DNA from: Hymenobacter sp. BT559
GTDB taxonomy: Bacteria; Bacteroidota; Bacteroidia; Cytophagales; Hymenobacteraceae
Assembly: GCF_016427535.1 (NCBI RefSeq)
Contig: NZ_JAELXV010000002.1
Span: forward strand, 62,001-126,000
Length of the DNA: 64,000 bases
Direction of reading: 5' to 3'
Part shown: positions 23,841 to 32,493 of the stretch, in pieces
Layout of the letters: every line of letters starts with the position of its first letter
How positions within the stretch are numbered: the stretch's first letter is position 1
The notes under the pieces: model-generated
The model's database searches: none
The model's input: only the letters and a program-made list of their open reading frames with translations
Told to the model about the DNA's origin: nothing
Made by a program: the position numbers and the translations under genes

Positions 23841-25148
23841 TTAGGCTTGAAACAGCGGGTAGCCTTGCAGCCACTCGTTGACCTGGGTGCGCACGCCAGC
23901 CAGGCGGCTAGCGTCGGCGTGGTGCATGAGGGCCTCGTCGATGAGCTCCACAATGCGCGCCATGTCAGTTTCGACCAGGCCGCGGGTAGTTACGGCGGCC
24001 GAGCCAATCCGGATGCCGCTGGTCACGAACGGCGACTTGTCGTCGAACGGTACCATGTTCTTGTTAATGGTAATGTCGGCCTGTACTAAGGTGTTTTCGG
24101 CCAGTTTGCCCGTTAAGCCCTTCGAGCGCAGGTCGATGAGCATCAGGTGGTTGTCGGTGCCGCCCGAAATGATGTCGTAGCCGCGGTTCAGGAATTCCTT
24201 CGCCAGCGCCTGGGCATTTTTCTGCACTTGGTGGGCGTACTTGGTGTAGCCTTCACCTAGGGCCTCGCCAAAAGCAACCGCCTTAGCCGCAATAACGTGC
24301 TCGAGCGGGCCACCCTGGGTGCCGGGGAACACGGCCGAGTCGAGCAGGGCCGACATGGGGCGCGTTTCGCCTTTGGGCGTCTTCAGGCCAAACGGATTGT
24401 CGAAGTCCTGGCCCAGCATGATGAGGCCACCGCGAGGGCCACGCAGCGTTTTGTGCGTGGTGGTGGTCACGATGTGGCAGTGCTGGAAGGGATTGTTGAG
24501 CAAGCCCTTGGCGATGAGGCCGCTGGGGTGCGAAATATCGGCTAGCAGCAGGGCGCCTACCTCGTCGGCAGCGCGGCGTAGGGCCTCGTAGTTCCAGTCG
24601 CGCGAATAGGCCGAAGCTCCGCAGATGATAAGCTTGGGGCGCTCGCGGCGGGCGGTGTCTACTACTTTGTCCCAGTCGATGAGGCCGGTTTCTTTTTCTA
24701 CGCCGTAGAAGCTAGGCTGGTAGAGCTTGCCCGAGAAGTTGACGGGCGAGCCGTGCGTGAGGTGTCCGCCGTGGCTGAGGTCAAAGCCCAGGATTTTGTC
24801 GCCGGGGTTGAGGCAGGCCAGCATCACGGCCGCATTGGCCTGCGCACCCGAGTGGGGCTGCACGTTGGCCCAGGCCACCCCAAATAGCTCCTTGATGCGG
24901 TCGATAGCGAGCTGCTCTACTTGGTCTACCACTTCGCAGCCACCGTAGTAGCGCTTGCCGGGTAGGCCCTCGGCATACTTATTGGTGAGCACCGAGCCCT
25001 GCGCCGCCATTACTTGGTCGGAAACGTAGTTTTCGGAGGCAATGAGCTCAAGGCCGTGGGTTTGGCGCTGGCGTTCCTGCTCGATGAGAGCGAAAACAGC
25101 CGTGTCGTGCACGGCAGCGGGGGCGAGGGTTGGGGCAGTGGCTTGCAT
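23841..25148 (-). CDS. glyA: Serine hydroxymethyltransferase
   Basis: 435 residues. PLP-dependent enzyme that interconverts serine and glycine while charging tetrahydrofolate with a one-carbon unit. The PLP-lysine motif [14 protein letters not shown], the [10 protein letters not shown]-terminal block, [10 protein letters not shown] and the TPKGETRP insert match bacterial GlyA over the full length. The start ATG at 25148 is preceded by a TACTTTTG box (25154-25161) only 5 bp away, suggesting a very short or absent leader. Confidence 0.95.
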   Translation of the reverse strand: MQATAPTLAPAAVHDTAVFALIEQERQRQTHGLELIASENYVSDQVMAAQGSVLTNKYAEGLPGKRYYGGCEVVDQVEQLAIDRIKELFGVAWANVQPHSGAQANAAVMLACLNPGDKILGFDLSHGGHLTHGSPVNFSGKLYQPSFYGVEKETGLIDWDKVVDTARRERPKLIICGASAYSRDWNYEALRRAADEVGALLLADISHPSGLIAKGLLNNPFQHCHIVTTTTHKTLRGPRGGLIMLGQDFDNPFGLKTPKGETRPMSALLDSAVFPGTQGGPLEHVIAAKAVAFGEALGEGYTKYAHQVQKNAQALAKEFLNRGYDIISGGTDNHLMLIDLRSKGLTGKLAENTLVQADITINKNMVPFDDKSPFVTSGIRIGSAAVTTRGLVETDMARIVELIDEALMHHADASRLAGVRTQVNEWLQGYPLFQA

Positions 25149-25153
25149 GGCCC

Positions 25154-25161
25154 CAAAAGTA
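25154..25161 (-). promoter_or_regulatory. Bacteroidetes-type -7 box for glyA
   Basis: Minus-strand TACTTTTG matches TAnnTTTG exactly and ends 5 bp before the ATG. With transcription normally starting a few bases downstream of this box, the mRNA may be nearly leaderless. Confidence 0.5.
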
Positions 25162-25229
25162 CAACCGCCTCGCGCGGGATGCCGTAGCCCGCCCGCGAAT
25201 AATAGCAGCCGTCTAGGCAGGCCTAGGCC

Positions 25230-25937
25230 TTAGCGCTTGACAATGGGATAGGCTTCTTCCCGGTTTTCTACCAGGTGCAGCTCCCAGCTGTCGAGGTTGA
25301 GGGCGGCGAGGTGGCGCAGCTCGGAGTTGTGACGGTACACGCCGCCCGCATCCAGACCAATGGCGCCGTTTTTGGCGACTACACTCGCTTTTATATTGGC
25401 CACAGGTGTGGGCACGTGGCCGTGTAGTAGGCGCTTGCCACCTAGGCGCGAGGGGTCGAACACAAAATGCTTGGTGTAGAGCATGCTGTGCTCATCGTGG
25501 CGCATTTCTGCTGGTGGCAAGGCAAAGTTGTAGCCCGCGTGCACCAGCACGAAATCAGGTAGTTCCAACTCTAGCGGCAAGGCTTGCATCCAGGCCACGT
25601 AGTGGACCGGAATGTCAGTAGCTTGGGCCACGCCAAAGCTGGCGAGCACCATGTTGCGCTCGGCCTCTAGCTTCCACATGTGGTTAGCATTGGGGGTGCC
25701 GTGGATGGTGTCGAGTAGTTCTTTCTCATGGTTGCCGCGTAGGCAATGCACTTGGTACCCTAAGGCTTGCAGCTGCATCAGGTAGTCGAGCACGCCGCGG
25801 CTGTCGGGGCCTTTGTTCACATAGTCGCCCAGCAGGTATAGCGTGTCGGCGGGGCGCAGGCGCAGCTCGTGCTCTACTAGGTAGCGAAAGGTATGCAAGC
25901 AGCCGTGCAGGTCGGTAGCGGCAAAGCGACGAGCCAT
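25230..25937 (-). CDS. Metallophosphoesterase, serine/threonine protein phosphatase-like
   Basis: 235 residues from the ATG at 25937 (MARRFAATDLHGC). An upstream in-frame ATG at 26000 lies within a terminator and is rejected. The calcineurin-type metal motifs are complete: ATDLHG (D-x-H), YLLGDYVNKGPDS (GDxxxxGxxS), LRGNHEKE (GNH[E/D]), VLVHAGY and GHVPT (GHxP). This is the PrpE/ApaH-like single-domain phosphatase family. Substrate (phosphoprotein or nucleotide) cannot be inferred. No signal peptide, so cytoplasmic. Confidence 0.8.
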   Translation of the reverse strand: MARRFAATDLHGCLHTFRYLVEHELRLRPADTLYLLGDYVNKGPDSRGVLDYLMQLQALGYQVHCLRGNHEKELLDTIHGTPNANHMWKLEAERNMVLASFGVAQATDIPVHYVAWMQALPLELELPDFVLVHAGYNFALPPAEMRHDEHSMLYTKHFVFDPSRLGGKRLLHGHVPTPVANIKASVVAKNGAIGLDAGGVYRHNSELRHLAALNLDSWELHLVENREEAYPIVKR

Positions 25938-25974
25938 ATTTTGCTGGGTTTGGGGCCTAAGAGTAGAGAAAGGA

Positions 25975-26007
25975 TACGAAAAAGCCCCGGCCAAGGGCAC
26001 GGGGCTT
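25975..26007 (-). terminator. Terminator after the 70-residue small protein gene
   Basis: AAGCCCCG (25982-25989) pairs with CGGGGCTT (26000-26007); on the minus strand TTTTTCGT follows. It closes the small hydrophilic protein gene that ends at 26035. Confidence 0.75.
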
Positions 26008-26034
26008 CATTCCATTCAGGGCAAATTAGCTGAC

Positions 26035-26247
26035 CTAGGCGTAGCTGCCTTTGCCGTTGTCGGGCTTGTTGTGGCCGCGGTTGGGATGGCGAACACCCGC
26101 GTCTTCGGCCTCTTCAGCAAGACGCTCTTCGGTGGCTTCGTCGAGATTACCAGCAGGCAGCGCGTCGGCTTTGTGCTGCTCGGGCATACCAGCTTGGTTT
26201 TTGTTGGTCTGCGACTCTTGGTTCTGCTCAGTGTGGTGGGTAGCCAT
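26035..26247 (-). CDS. Small disordered hydrophilic protein (paralogue of 26293-26463)
   Basis: 70 residues with no hydrophobic core: an N-terminal His/Gln/Asn-rich part, a central EERLAEEAEDAG acidic helix and a C-terminal HPNRGHNKP tail. The helix-HPNR end repeats in the next upstream small gene (REEAQDAPHTHPNR), so the two are paralogues. Composition is like stress-induced hydrophilins, which gives no firm function. Own terminator downstream. Confidence 0.55.
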   Translation of the reverse strand: MATHHTEQNQESQTNKNQAGMPEQHKADALPAGNLDEATEERLAEEAEDAGVRHPNRGHNKPDNGKGSYA

Positions 26248-26292
26248 GGGAGATGTAATTAAAGGTTAAAACAATACGCGACGCCGCTAGGG

Positions 26293-26463
26293 CTAGCGAT
26301 TGGGGTGCGTATGTGGCGCATCCTGAGCTTCTTCGCGCAGGCGCTTTTCGGTCTGCTCGTCGCGCCCTTTATCGTTGTCTTCGCCGGTGCCGGCGGCTTG
26401 CTGAGCTACGTTGGGGCCGCCCTGGTGCGACTCGCCCTGCTTATTTGACTTATGGTCTGCCAT
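26293..26463 (-). CDS. Small disordered hydrophilic protein, 56 residues
   Basis: ATG at 26463, stop TAG at 26293. The translation begins MADHKSNKQGESHQGGPN, continues with Gly/Asp/Gln-rich sequence, then a TEKRLREEAQDA helix and ends HTHPNR. The helix plus HPNR matches the C-terminal half of the neighbouring 70-residue protein, which is the main support for its reality. It is short and lies 45 bp upstream of that gene on the same strand, so both may be co-transcribed. Confidence 0.5.
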   Translation of the reverse strand: MADHKSNKQGESHQGGPNVAQQAAGTGEDNDKGRDEQTEKRLREEAQDAPHTHPNR

Positions 26464-26467
26464 GATG

Positions 26468-26554
26468 ATTAATTGTTAATGGTGAATTGTCAGTGGTTAA
26501 TGATTGGCTGTCACTGGTCAATTAACCATTAACAACTAACCATTAACCATTAAA
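26468..26554. repeat. Intergenic inverted repeat (TTAATGGTTAATTG-word family)
   Basis: Both arms are built from TTAATTGTTAATGGTTAAT-like words; the right arm contains AATTAACCATTAACAACTAA, which is found again almost exactly at about 54919-54940. It lies between two minus-strand small genes. Confidence 0.75.
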
Positions 26555-27076
26555 TCAAAAGCCTTGGTCAATGGCCGAATCTTGCGCACCGGGGTCGGTG
26601 AGCTCGGCATTGGTATCGGTGCCGGTGATGGGCTTAGGCGTTTTGGGAGCCATTTGGCCCATGCCTACGTGCGAGTCGGCATCTTCCATTTCGTCGGGGC
26701 CCTGACGCAGGTCGTCGGCTTCTAGCTCATCAGCGGGGCCGCGGCGGGGGCGGCGGCCCTCTTCGTCGCGTTCGTCGTCGGGGCTCGGTAGGTCTTGGTT
26801 GCGGCGCTGGTCGGCGCCCTCGTCGGCGCGGCGCATGTTGTCGCCGGGCTGCTGGTCGTCGGGAGCATCGGTGCGAGCGTTCATGGCCGTAGCCGTTACG
26901 CCTTCGCTGCTGTCGGTGCCGTAGCCTTCCTTGCCCTCGCGGTTGCCGAAGCCACCGCGGGCGGCCTCATTCTTAGGCGGGTCGGCATTGGGGATGCGCA
27001 GGCCAGCGGCAAATTCTTCTTCAGTCGTATCGTCGTTGATGACGCGGATGGGACGGTTGTTAGGGTCGACAGACAT
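26555..27076 (-). CDS. Acidic, probably disordered protein of unknown function
   Basis: 173 residues, strongly acidic, rich in Asp, Glu, Gly, Pro, Arg, with no hydrophobic stretch and no motif I recognise (N-terminus MSVDPNNRPIRVINDD, middle DEGADQRRNQDLPSPDDERDEE). Composition suggests an intrinsically disordered protein. It heads a run of three small hydrophilic proteins on the minus strand (with 26293-26463 and 26035-26247), a common arrangement for stress-related proteins; this is inference only. Confidence 0.6.
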   Translation of the reverse strand: MSVDPNNRPIRVINDDTTEEEFAAGLRIPNADPPKNEAARGGFGNREGKEGYGTDSSEGVTATAMNARTDAPDDQQPGDNMRRADEGADQRRNQDLPSPDDERDEEGRRPRRGPADELEADDLRQGPDEMEDADSHVGMGQMAPKTPKPITGTDTNAELTDPGAQDSAIDQGF

Positions 27077-27143
27077 GATAGGGGAGGGCTTAGCAAATTG
27101 GTAATGGGGTTTACTTAGGTTCGGCCGTTTGGGTTGTTGGTTG

Positions 27144-27224
27144 GGTGCTTAGTGCTTGGTGCTTAGTGCATAGAGTTGAAAGCGCAGAAAATGCCTACGC
27201 ACTAGGCACCAAGCACTAAGCACC
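27144..27224. repeat. Intergenic inverted repeat (GTGCTTAGTGCTTGG-word family)
   Basis: 30-nt arms (27144-27173 and 27195-27224) complementary with about three mismatches around a 21-nt loop. Each arm is four copies of the word GTGCTTAG/GTGCTTGG. It lies between divergent genes and ends 9 bp before the rsmI -7 box. Confidence 0.85.
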
Positions 27225-27232
27225 AGCCGCCC

Positions 27233-27240
27233 TACCTTTG
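27233..27240 (+). promoter_or_regulatory. Bacteroidetes-type -7 box for rsmI
   Basis: TACCTTTG matches TAnnTTTG exactly and ends 4 bp before the rsmI ATG, again implying a leaderless or near-leaderless transcript. Confidence 0.55.
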
Positions 27241-27244
27241 CTCT

Positions 27245-28000
27245 ATGCCTGAAGCCGCTGCCCTTACCCTTGTGCCCACGCCTATTGGCAACCTCGAAGA
27301 CATTACGTTGCGGGCCATCCGGGTGCTCGGCGAAGCCGACCTCATCCTCTGCGAAGACACCCGCACCAGCGGCCGGCTCCTGCAGCACCTCGAAATCAAA
27401 AAGCCGCTGCAAGCCTATCACTTGCACAACGAGCACCAGGTGGTGCCCCGCCTGCTCGAACGCCTAGCCAAGGGCGAGCGCATGGCGCTCGTAAGCGATG
27501 CGGGCACGCCTGGCATCTCCGACCCCGGCTTTTTGCTGGTGCGCGAGTGCCTGGCCCAGGGGTTGCGAGTGGAGTGCTTGCCCGGCCCCACGGCCTTTGT
27601 GCCCGCCCTGCTCAAGTCGGGCTTCGGGGCCGAGCGTTTCTCCTTCGAAGGTTTTTTGCCCGCTAAAAAGGGCCGCCAGACCCGCCTGCGTGAACTAGCC
27701 CGCGAAACGCGCACGTTGATTTTTTACGAGTCGCCGCACCGCATCGTGAAAACCCTCACGCAGCTGGCCGAAGTTTTTGGCCCTGAGCGTCCGGCTTCCG
27801 TCAGCCGCGAGCTGACCAAGCTTTTTGAAGAAACGCTTACCGCCCCGCTCGGCGAGCTGGCCGCTACCCTGGCCGCCCGCCCCGCCATCAAGGGCGAAAT
27901 TGTACTGGTAATAGAAGGTGCCAAACTCGAGAAACGCAGCAAATACGATGACTCCGACGACGACGCAGCCGACGCCCCCGACCCTGACGACGCCGACTAG
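27245..28000 (+). CDS. rsmI: 16S rRNA (cytidine-1402-2'-O)-methyltransferase RsmI
   Basis: 251 residues of the tetrapyrrole-methylase fold: PTPIGNLEDITLRAI at the N-terminus, LILCEDTRTSGRLLQHL, and LVSDAGTPGISDPGFLLV, all RsmI hallmarks. It 2'-O-methylates C1402 in the decoding centre of 16S rRNA. The C-terminal tail is acidic and low in complexity (DDSDDDAADAPDPDDAD). The last 53 bp overlap the start of lnt in another frame, so the two are coupled. Confidence 0.95.
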   Translation: MPEAAALTLVPTPIGNLEDITLRAIRVLGEADLILCEDTRTSGRLLQHLEIKKPLQAYHLHNEHQVVPRLLERLAKGERMALVSDAGTPGISDPGFLLVRECLAQGLRVECLPGPTAFVPALLKSGFGAERFSFEGFLPAKKGRQTRLRELARETRTLIFYESPHRIVKTLTQLAEVFGPERPASVSRELTKLFEETLTAPLGELAATLAARPAIKGEIVLVIEGAKLEKRSKYDDSDDDAADAPDPDDAD

Positions 28001-29609
28001 CGCCCTAGGTCGGCTGGGGCAGTCGCCGCCCCTGCTGGCCTTGCTGGGGGCCGCGCTGCTGTGGGCGGGCTGGCCTATTCATCCGGCGCCACTCACGCTG
28101 CTATTGTTCTTGGGTTTTGTGCCCTACCTACGCCTCGAACAGGTGCTAACCCAGCAAGGAGCCCGGCGCGGACGAGTGTTTGCCATGACGTACCTGTTCT
28201 TGGTGCTCTGGAATGTCTTCACCACCTGGTGGGTCAGCTACAGTACCCTAGGTGGCGGCATTGCGGCCGTGGTGCTCAATGCGGCGCTTATGTGCCTGCC
28301 GCTCATGGCATTTCGCCGCACCAAAGAGCGCCTAGGGTCGGCGATAGGCTACCTGTCACTGCCCATCTACTGGATAGCTTTTGAGCAATTACACTTGCAT
28401 TGGGACCTCACCTGGCCTTGGCTCACGCTTGGCAACGGCTTTGCCAGCGTGCCCGGCTGGGTGCAGTGGTATGAGTACACCGGCTTTCTAGGTGGCTCGG
28501 TGTGGGTGTGGGTCGTAAATATCTTGGTGTTTTGGGCCATCTTTAATCGCAGCAAAATGCCGGTTTGGGCGAGCAGCTGGCCAGTACTTGCGGTAGGTCT
28601 ACCCATTACGCTGTCGTTGACCATTGGCCATAATTACCAGGAAAAAGGCCCTGCCGCTGAAGTCCTGGTTATTCAGCCCAACATCGACCCCTATCAGGAG
28701 AAATTTCCCGAAAACCCGAAGTTCATTCCCCGCGAGGAGCAACTACGCCGCCTGCTTGAACGCACCGAGCAAAACCTGACGCCGCAAACCAAGCTGGTGC
28801 TGTGGCCCGAGACCACGCTGGAAGAGGCGCTTTTCGAATCCACTTTCGAGCAGCAGCCGCAGATACAGCGCATCCGGCGCGAACTGTTGGCGCGGCACCC
28901 TGGCTTAAGCTTACTCACGGGTGTCACCTCCATTGGGCGCTATCCCGACAAGGAGCACGCTTCCGCTACAGCCCGCTTCCGCGACGATGTGGGCTACTAC
29001 GACGTGTACAATACGGCCGCCTTCTTTGCCGATGCTACTACCCCGGCGCAGTTTTACCACAAGTCACGCCTGGTGCCGGGCGTCGAAAAGATTCCGCCCG
29101 CGCTGGCGGGTTTACTGGCTAACATCGACCTAGGGGGCATTGTGGGCTCTTACGGCTCGCAAGACGAGCGCACTGTTTTTCAGGCGCCTACGACGCCGGC
29201 CATCCGGCTCGCGCCCATCATCTGCTACGAAAGCATTTACGGCGACTTCATTGGCCAGTATGCCAAAAACGGAGCTAACCTACTCGGCATCATCACCAAC
29301 GATGGCTGGTGGAGCGACTCGCCCGGCCACGAGCAACACCTCGTGTACGGCGCTCTGCGTGCCATCGAAACCCGCCGCGATGTAGCCCGCTCGGCCAATA
29401 CAGGCATCTCGGGCTTTGTAAACCAGCACGGCAACATCACCCAGCGCACCGGCTGGTGGGTGGGCGCCGCCAGCCGCGCCACCGTGCACCTCAACGACGA
29501 GCTAACCTTCTATGTGCGCTATGGCGAGCTCATCGGGCGCGGGGCGCAGGGGCTGGCCGTGCTCCTGCTGCTAGGTGCGCTAGTAGGGCCACTGGTGCGC
29601 AAGAATTAA
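27948..29609 (+). CDS. lnt: Apolipoprotein N-acyltransferase Lnt
   Basis: 553 residues from the ATG at 27948, which lies inside rsmI. Multi-TM N-terminal region (about 20-225) followed by a periplasmic nitrilase-fold domain with the full Glu-Lys-Cys triad: LWPETTLEEALFE, YHKSRLVPGVEKIP and IICYESIYGD. Lnt adds the third acyl chain to lipoproteins in the inner membrane. Several lipoproteins in this window would be substrates. Good match to family length. Confidence 0.9.
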   Translation: MTPTTTQPTPPTLTTPTSALGRLGQSPPLLALLGAALLWAGWPIHPAPLTLLLFLGFVPYLRLEQVLTQQGARRGRVFAMTYLFLVLWNVFTTWWVSYSTLGGGIAAVVLNAALMCLPLMAFRRTKERLGSAIGYLSLPIYWIAFEQLHLHWDLTWPWLTLGNGFASVPGWVQWYEYTGFLGGSVWVWVVNILVFWAIFNRSKMPVWASSWPVLAVGLPITLSLTIGHNYQEKGPAAEVLVIQPNIDPYQEKFPENPKFIPREEQLRRLLERTEQNLTPQTKLVLWPETTLEEALFESTFEQQPQIQRIRRELLARHPGLSLLTGVTSIGRYPDKEHASATARFRDDVGYYDVYNTAAFFADATTPAQFYHKSRLVPGVEKIPPALAGLLANIDLGGIVGSYGSQDERTVFQAPTTPAIRLAPIICYESIYGDFIGQYAKNGANLLGIITNDGWWSDSPGHEQHLVYGALRAIETRRDVARSANTGISGFVNQHGNITQRTGWWVGAASRATVHLNDELTFYVRYGELIGRGAQGLAVLLLLGALVGPLVRKN

Positions 29610-29635
29610 AATTTTCAAAACCAAACTGGCAAACG

Positions 29636-29752
29636 CCTGTCATTGCGAGGAAGCACAGCATGCTGCGCATCAAGCAGAACAATTGCATTTGAAGAGCACT
29701 AAAGCGGCTCGTTTTGATGCGATGCTTTGTCGTGCCTCCTTGCAATAACAGG
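29636..29752. repeat. REP-like inverted repeat between lnt and the IMPase gene
   Basis: The left arm opens CCTGTCATTGCGAGGAAGCA, the classical intergenic 'GTCATTGCGAGGAAGC' REP sequence, and the right arm (about 29714-29752) is its imperfect inverse. Loop about 35 nt. Confidence 0.8.
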
Positions 29753-29782
29753 TTGATGCAATATCCAAAATACCCCTTATAA

Positions 29783-30601
29783 ATGACCCCCGACCTCCTC
29801 CAACTTTCGCAGTCCGTAGCTGACCTCTGCCGCCAAGCCGGCGCTTTCATCCGTGAGCAAGTAAGCAGCTTCGACCAGTCGAAAATCGTGACCAAAGGCC
29901 TGCACGACCTCGTTTCCTACGTCGATAAAGAGTCGGAAAAAATGCTGGTAGAGGGCCTGCAAAAGCTCTTCCCCGAAGCTGGCTTCGTAACCGAGGAAGG
30001 CACCGTGGCCAACTCTGACGAAAGCACCGAGTACCGCTGGATAATCGACCCGCTCGACGGCACCACCAACTTCATCCACGGCCTGCCGTGCTTCGCCGTG
30101 AGCGTGGCCCTGGCGCGGGGCGTGGTGCCCGTCCTAGGTGTGGTGTATGAGGTGAGCCGCGACGAGTGCTTCCGTGGGGCCGAGGGCCAAGGCGCTTTCC
30201 TGAACGACAAGCCCATTCGGGTGAGCACTGCTGCCAGCACTGAAGACACGCTGATTGCCACCGGCTTGCCCTTCTACAAGTTCGACCACATGGAAGCCTA
30301 CATGGCCATCCTCAAAGAGTACGCCCAGCACTCGCGCGGCATCCGTCGTTGGGGCTCGGCAGCTACCGACCTAGCCTACGTGGCCTGCGGGCGCTTTGAC
30401 AGCTACTTCGAGTTCAACATCAATGCCTACGACGTGGCAGCCGGCATTTTGCTGGTGCGCGAGGCGGGCGGCCGCGTCACGCAGTGGCTCAAAGACGGCG
30501 ACCCCGTTTTCAGCCGCGAAACGCTAGCCACCAACGGCCTGGTGCACGACCAAATGCAGGCCGTGATGAAGCAACACTGGCAGGAGGGCTTTCGGTCGTA
30601 G
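29783..30601 (+). CDS. Inositol monophosphatase family protein
   Basis: 272 residues with the full Li+-sensitive phosphatase metal motifs: FVTEEGT near 66-72, the DPLDGTTNFIHG signature (about 92-103) and WGSAATDLAYVACGRFDSY (about 193-211). Likely hydrolyses inositol-1-phosphate or a related sugar or nucleotide phosphate; SuhB-like members also act on RNA polymerase in enterobacteria. The substrate here is not determined by sequence. Confidence 0.85.
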   Translation: MTPDLLQLSQSVADLCRQAGAFIREQVSSFDQSKIVTKGLHDLVSYVDKESEKMLVEGLQKLFPEAGFVTEEGTVANSDESTEYRWIIDPLDGTTNFIHGLPCFAVSVALARGVVPVLGVVYEVSRDECFRGAEGQGAFLNDKPIRVSTAASTEDTLIATGLPFYKFDHMEAYMAILKEYAQHSRGIRRWGSAATDLAYVACGRFDSYFEFNINAYDVAAGILLVREAGGRVTQWLKDGDPVFSRETLATNGLVHDQMQAVMKQHWQEGFRS

Positions 30602-30606
30602 CTTAG

Positions 30607-30625
30607 GGCGCACTTAATCTGCGCC
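30607..30625 (+). other. Short hairpin ahead of the thioredoxin-like gene
   Basis: GGCGCA (30607-30612) and TGCGCC (30620-30625) form a small stem 2 bp before the ATG at 30628. It may end the IMPase transcript or mask the start; no T run follows. Confidence 0.3.
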
Positions 30626-30627
30626 TT

Positions 30628-31686
30628 ATGAAAACATTGCTGACCGTAGGGCTAGCCGCGTTGCTGGCTAGCCCTTGCTTTGCCCAAACCTGCCGGGTAG
30701 CGGGCACCATAGCTGGCCTAGGTAGTCAGAAGGCTATCTACCACTACACCCGCGAGGGGCAGCGTCGTGTCGATACCTTGCGCATCATAAACGACCAGCT
30801 TGCCCAGGCGATAAACTACGGCGACGATGGAATGGCAAACCTGGAAATTCGCACTGGTGATGATGGCAGTATTGTTATCGTAAACGTGTGGGCCGAGCCA
30901 GGAACAGTGCGCCTGCAGGGCACCAAGCAGCATCTAGACCGGATAGAGGTAACGGGCACGCCCGAGAACGACCTTCTGACTGCTTATAAGCGCGCTGTGC
31001 TGTGGCAGGAGACCCGGCCTACTAAGAGCGAGGCTGAATATCGGGTATTACAGGCTAAGCAGAGCCAGCAGACCCGACAGTTTATTCAGGCCCATGCGGC
31101 TGCTCGCACTAGCGCCTACCTGCTCTACGACCAAACAATGGCGCAACCCGCGCACCCGGTAGCCGACTACGAGAAGCTGCTGCAGGGCCTGAAGCCTGCC
31201 GTGCGCCAGAGCTGGTATGGGCAGCAAGCTGCCAAGCGCATAACAGTGCTACGCAACCAGCCAACGGTAGGCAAGCCCGTAGCTGATTTTAGCATGGCCG
31301 ACACAATGGGAGTAAAGCATTCGCTGGCGACCTACCGGGGTAAGTATGTGCTGCTAGATTTCTGGGGGCACTGGTGCGGCCCGTGCATCAGGGCCATGCC
31401 CAAGGTGAATGCACTACACCAGCAGTACCCTGATAAACTGGCAATCATCGGTATAGCAATGGAAGACGCTGGCGACGCCAAGCTGTGGAAGCAGGCGATT
31501 CGCAAGCACCAAGTGCCCGGCTTGCAGCTGTCGGAACTGCAGCAAGACCAAGGCCCGGTCATTTCCGGTTACAACATCAATGCTTTTCCTACCTACATGC
31601 TGCTCGACCCCAAAGGCGCGCTCGTAATGCGCACCAGCAGTGTAGACGACATCACCAAAAAATTAGCGACCCTAGGGGCGTTGTAG
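30628..31686 (+). CDS. TlpA-family periplasmic thiol-disulfide oxidoreductase (DUF4369-type N-terminus)
   Basis: 352 residues. Signal peptide (about 1-20, ending SPCFA), a beta-rich N-terminal domain typical of Bacteroidetes DUF4369 proteins (about 21-115), a helical middle, and an AhpC/TSA-thioredoxin domain (about 210-352) with an intact redox motif WGHWCGPCIRAMP and the cis-Pro segment INAFPTYMLLD. Probably an exported reductant of disulfides in the periplasm. No linked cytochrome-maturation genes. Confidence 0.8.
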   Translation: MKTLLTVGLAALLASPCFAQTCRVAGTIAGLGSQKAIYHYTREGQRRVDTLRIINDQLAQAINYGDDGMANLEIRTGDDGSIVIVNVWAEPGTVRLQGTKQHLDRIEVTGTPENDLLTAYKRAVLWQETRPTKSEAEYRVLQAKQSQQTRQFIQAHAAARTSAYLLYDQTMAQPAHPVADYEKLLQGLKPAVRQSWYGQQAAKRITVLRNQPTVGKPVADFSMADTMGVKHSLATYRGKYVLLDFWGHWCGPCIRAMPKVNALHQQYPDKLAIIGIAMEDAGDAKLWKQAIRKHQVPGLQLSELQQDQGPVISGYNINAFPTYMLLDPKGALVMRTSSVDDITKKLATLGAL

Positions 31687-31750
31687 TGTTAGCAACCAAG
31701 GCCAACTCGATACCAAACTTTCCCGCGGCGCCCGTAGTTCTAGCTCAGTT

Positions 31751-31945
31751 ATGGATATTCAACTGCTTATCATCCTTGCCCTGTGTGCCGCGGCGGCGTT
31801 CTACCTAGGGCGCCGCGTGTGGCTAACCTTCGCTGCCAAGGGCCAAGCTGGCTGCGCCAAAGGCTGCGGCGGCGCCTGCGGTGCGGCGCTCGATGTCGAT
31901 GCACTGCAGCGCACTATTGAGGCCCGGGCCACCCGCCACGGATAA
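31751..31945 (+). CDS. Small Cys-rich membrane protein (FeoB-associated type)
   Basis: 64 residues. One N-terminal TM helix (about 3-20, LLIILALCAAAAFYLG) followed by a Cys-rich stretch CAKGCGGACGAA. The pattern (short TM, then CxxxCxxxC) is that of the FeoB-associated Cys-rich membrane proteins. In this window there is no feoA or feoB, so it is an orphan. Function unknown. Confidence 0.6.
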   Translation: MDIQLLIILALCAAAAFYLGRRVWLTFAAKGQAGCAKGCGGACGAALDVDALQRTIEARATRHG

Positions 31946-32045
31946 ACTTAACTTCAACCATAACCCAGTTCCGCCTCGGCTCCGTATAGCCGGGGCGGCC
32001 TGCTTTTGGCCCTCCCCCATACCACCTACGAAAACACCTACCGCC

Positions 32046-32387
32046 ATGCAGGACAAAGAAGAAATGACCTCGATGACCACCGTCGAGAAGAAGCTGAAAA
32101 GCCAGGGCTATACCCACGATTTTAACGTGCAGGAAGGCCGCCTGACTACCATGGACAACGAGAGCGCCCGCACCTTCATCCCCGAGGAAACTACTATTGT
32201 CGATTACTTCCGCTTTGAGGGCGAAAGCAACCCCGACGATATGGCCATTCTCTACGTTATCGAAACGGCAGATGGCACCAAGGGCACTATTTCGTCGGCC
32301 TACGGCACCTACGCTAACGAGGACGTAGACCAGTTCATTTTGAAAGTAGAATCGCTGGGTAAAAACCTGGTGAAAGGCACCAAATAG
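32046..32387 (+). CDS. Conserved small Bacteroidetes protein of unknown function
   Basis: 113 residues from the ATG at 32046. One alpha/beta domain: TTVEKKLKSQGYTHDFNVQEGRL, then FRFEGESNPDDMAILYVIETADGTKGTISSAYG. Proteins of this type are common in Bacteroidetes and often carry the misleading name 'phosphoribosylpyrophosphate synthetase', but nothing here resembles PRPP synthetase. No signal peptide. A strong terminator follows. Confidence 0.65.
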   Translation: MQDKEEMTSMTTVEKKLKSQGYTHDFNVQEGRLTTMDNESARTFIPEETTIVDYFRFEGESNPDDMAILYVIETADGTKGTISSAYGTYANEDVDQFILKVESLGKNLVKGTK

Positions 32388-32410
32388 CTTGCACCAACGC
32401 TGCCATAAAA

Positions 32411-32446
32411 AACCCTTCCTGCATTCGTTGCAGGAAGGGTTTTTTA
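32411..32446. terminator. Bidirectional terminator
   Basis: Perfect 13-bp stem AACCCTTCCTGCA / TGCAGGAAGGGTT (32411-32423, 32429-32441) with a 5-nt loop and T run. It lies between two convergent genes (32387 + and 32494 -) and serves both. Confidence 0.95.
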
Positions 32447-32493
32447 TGGCGTTCGCAGAATTGCTCTGCACGGTTTGGGTCATTACTGACCAC

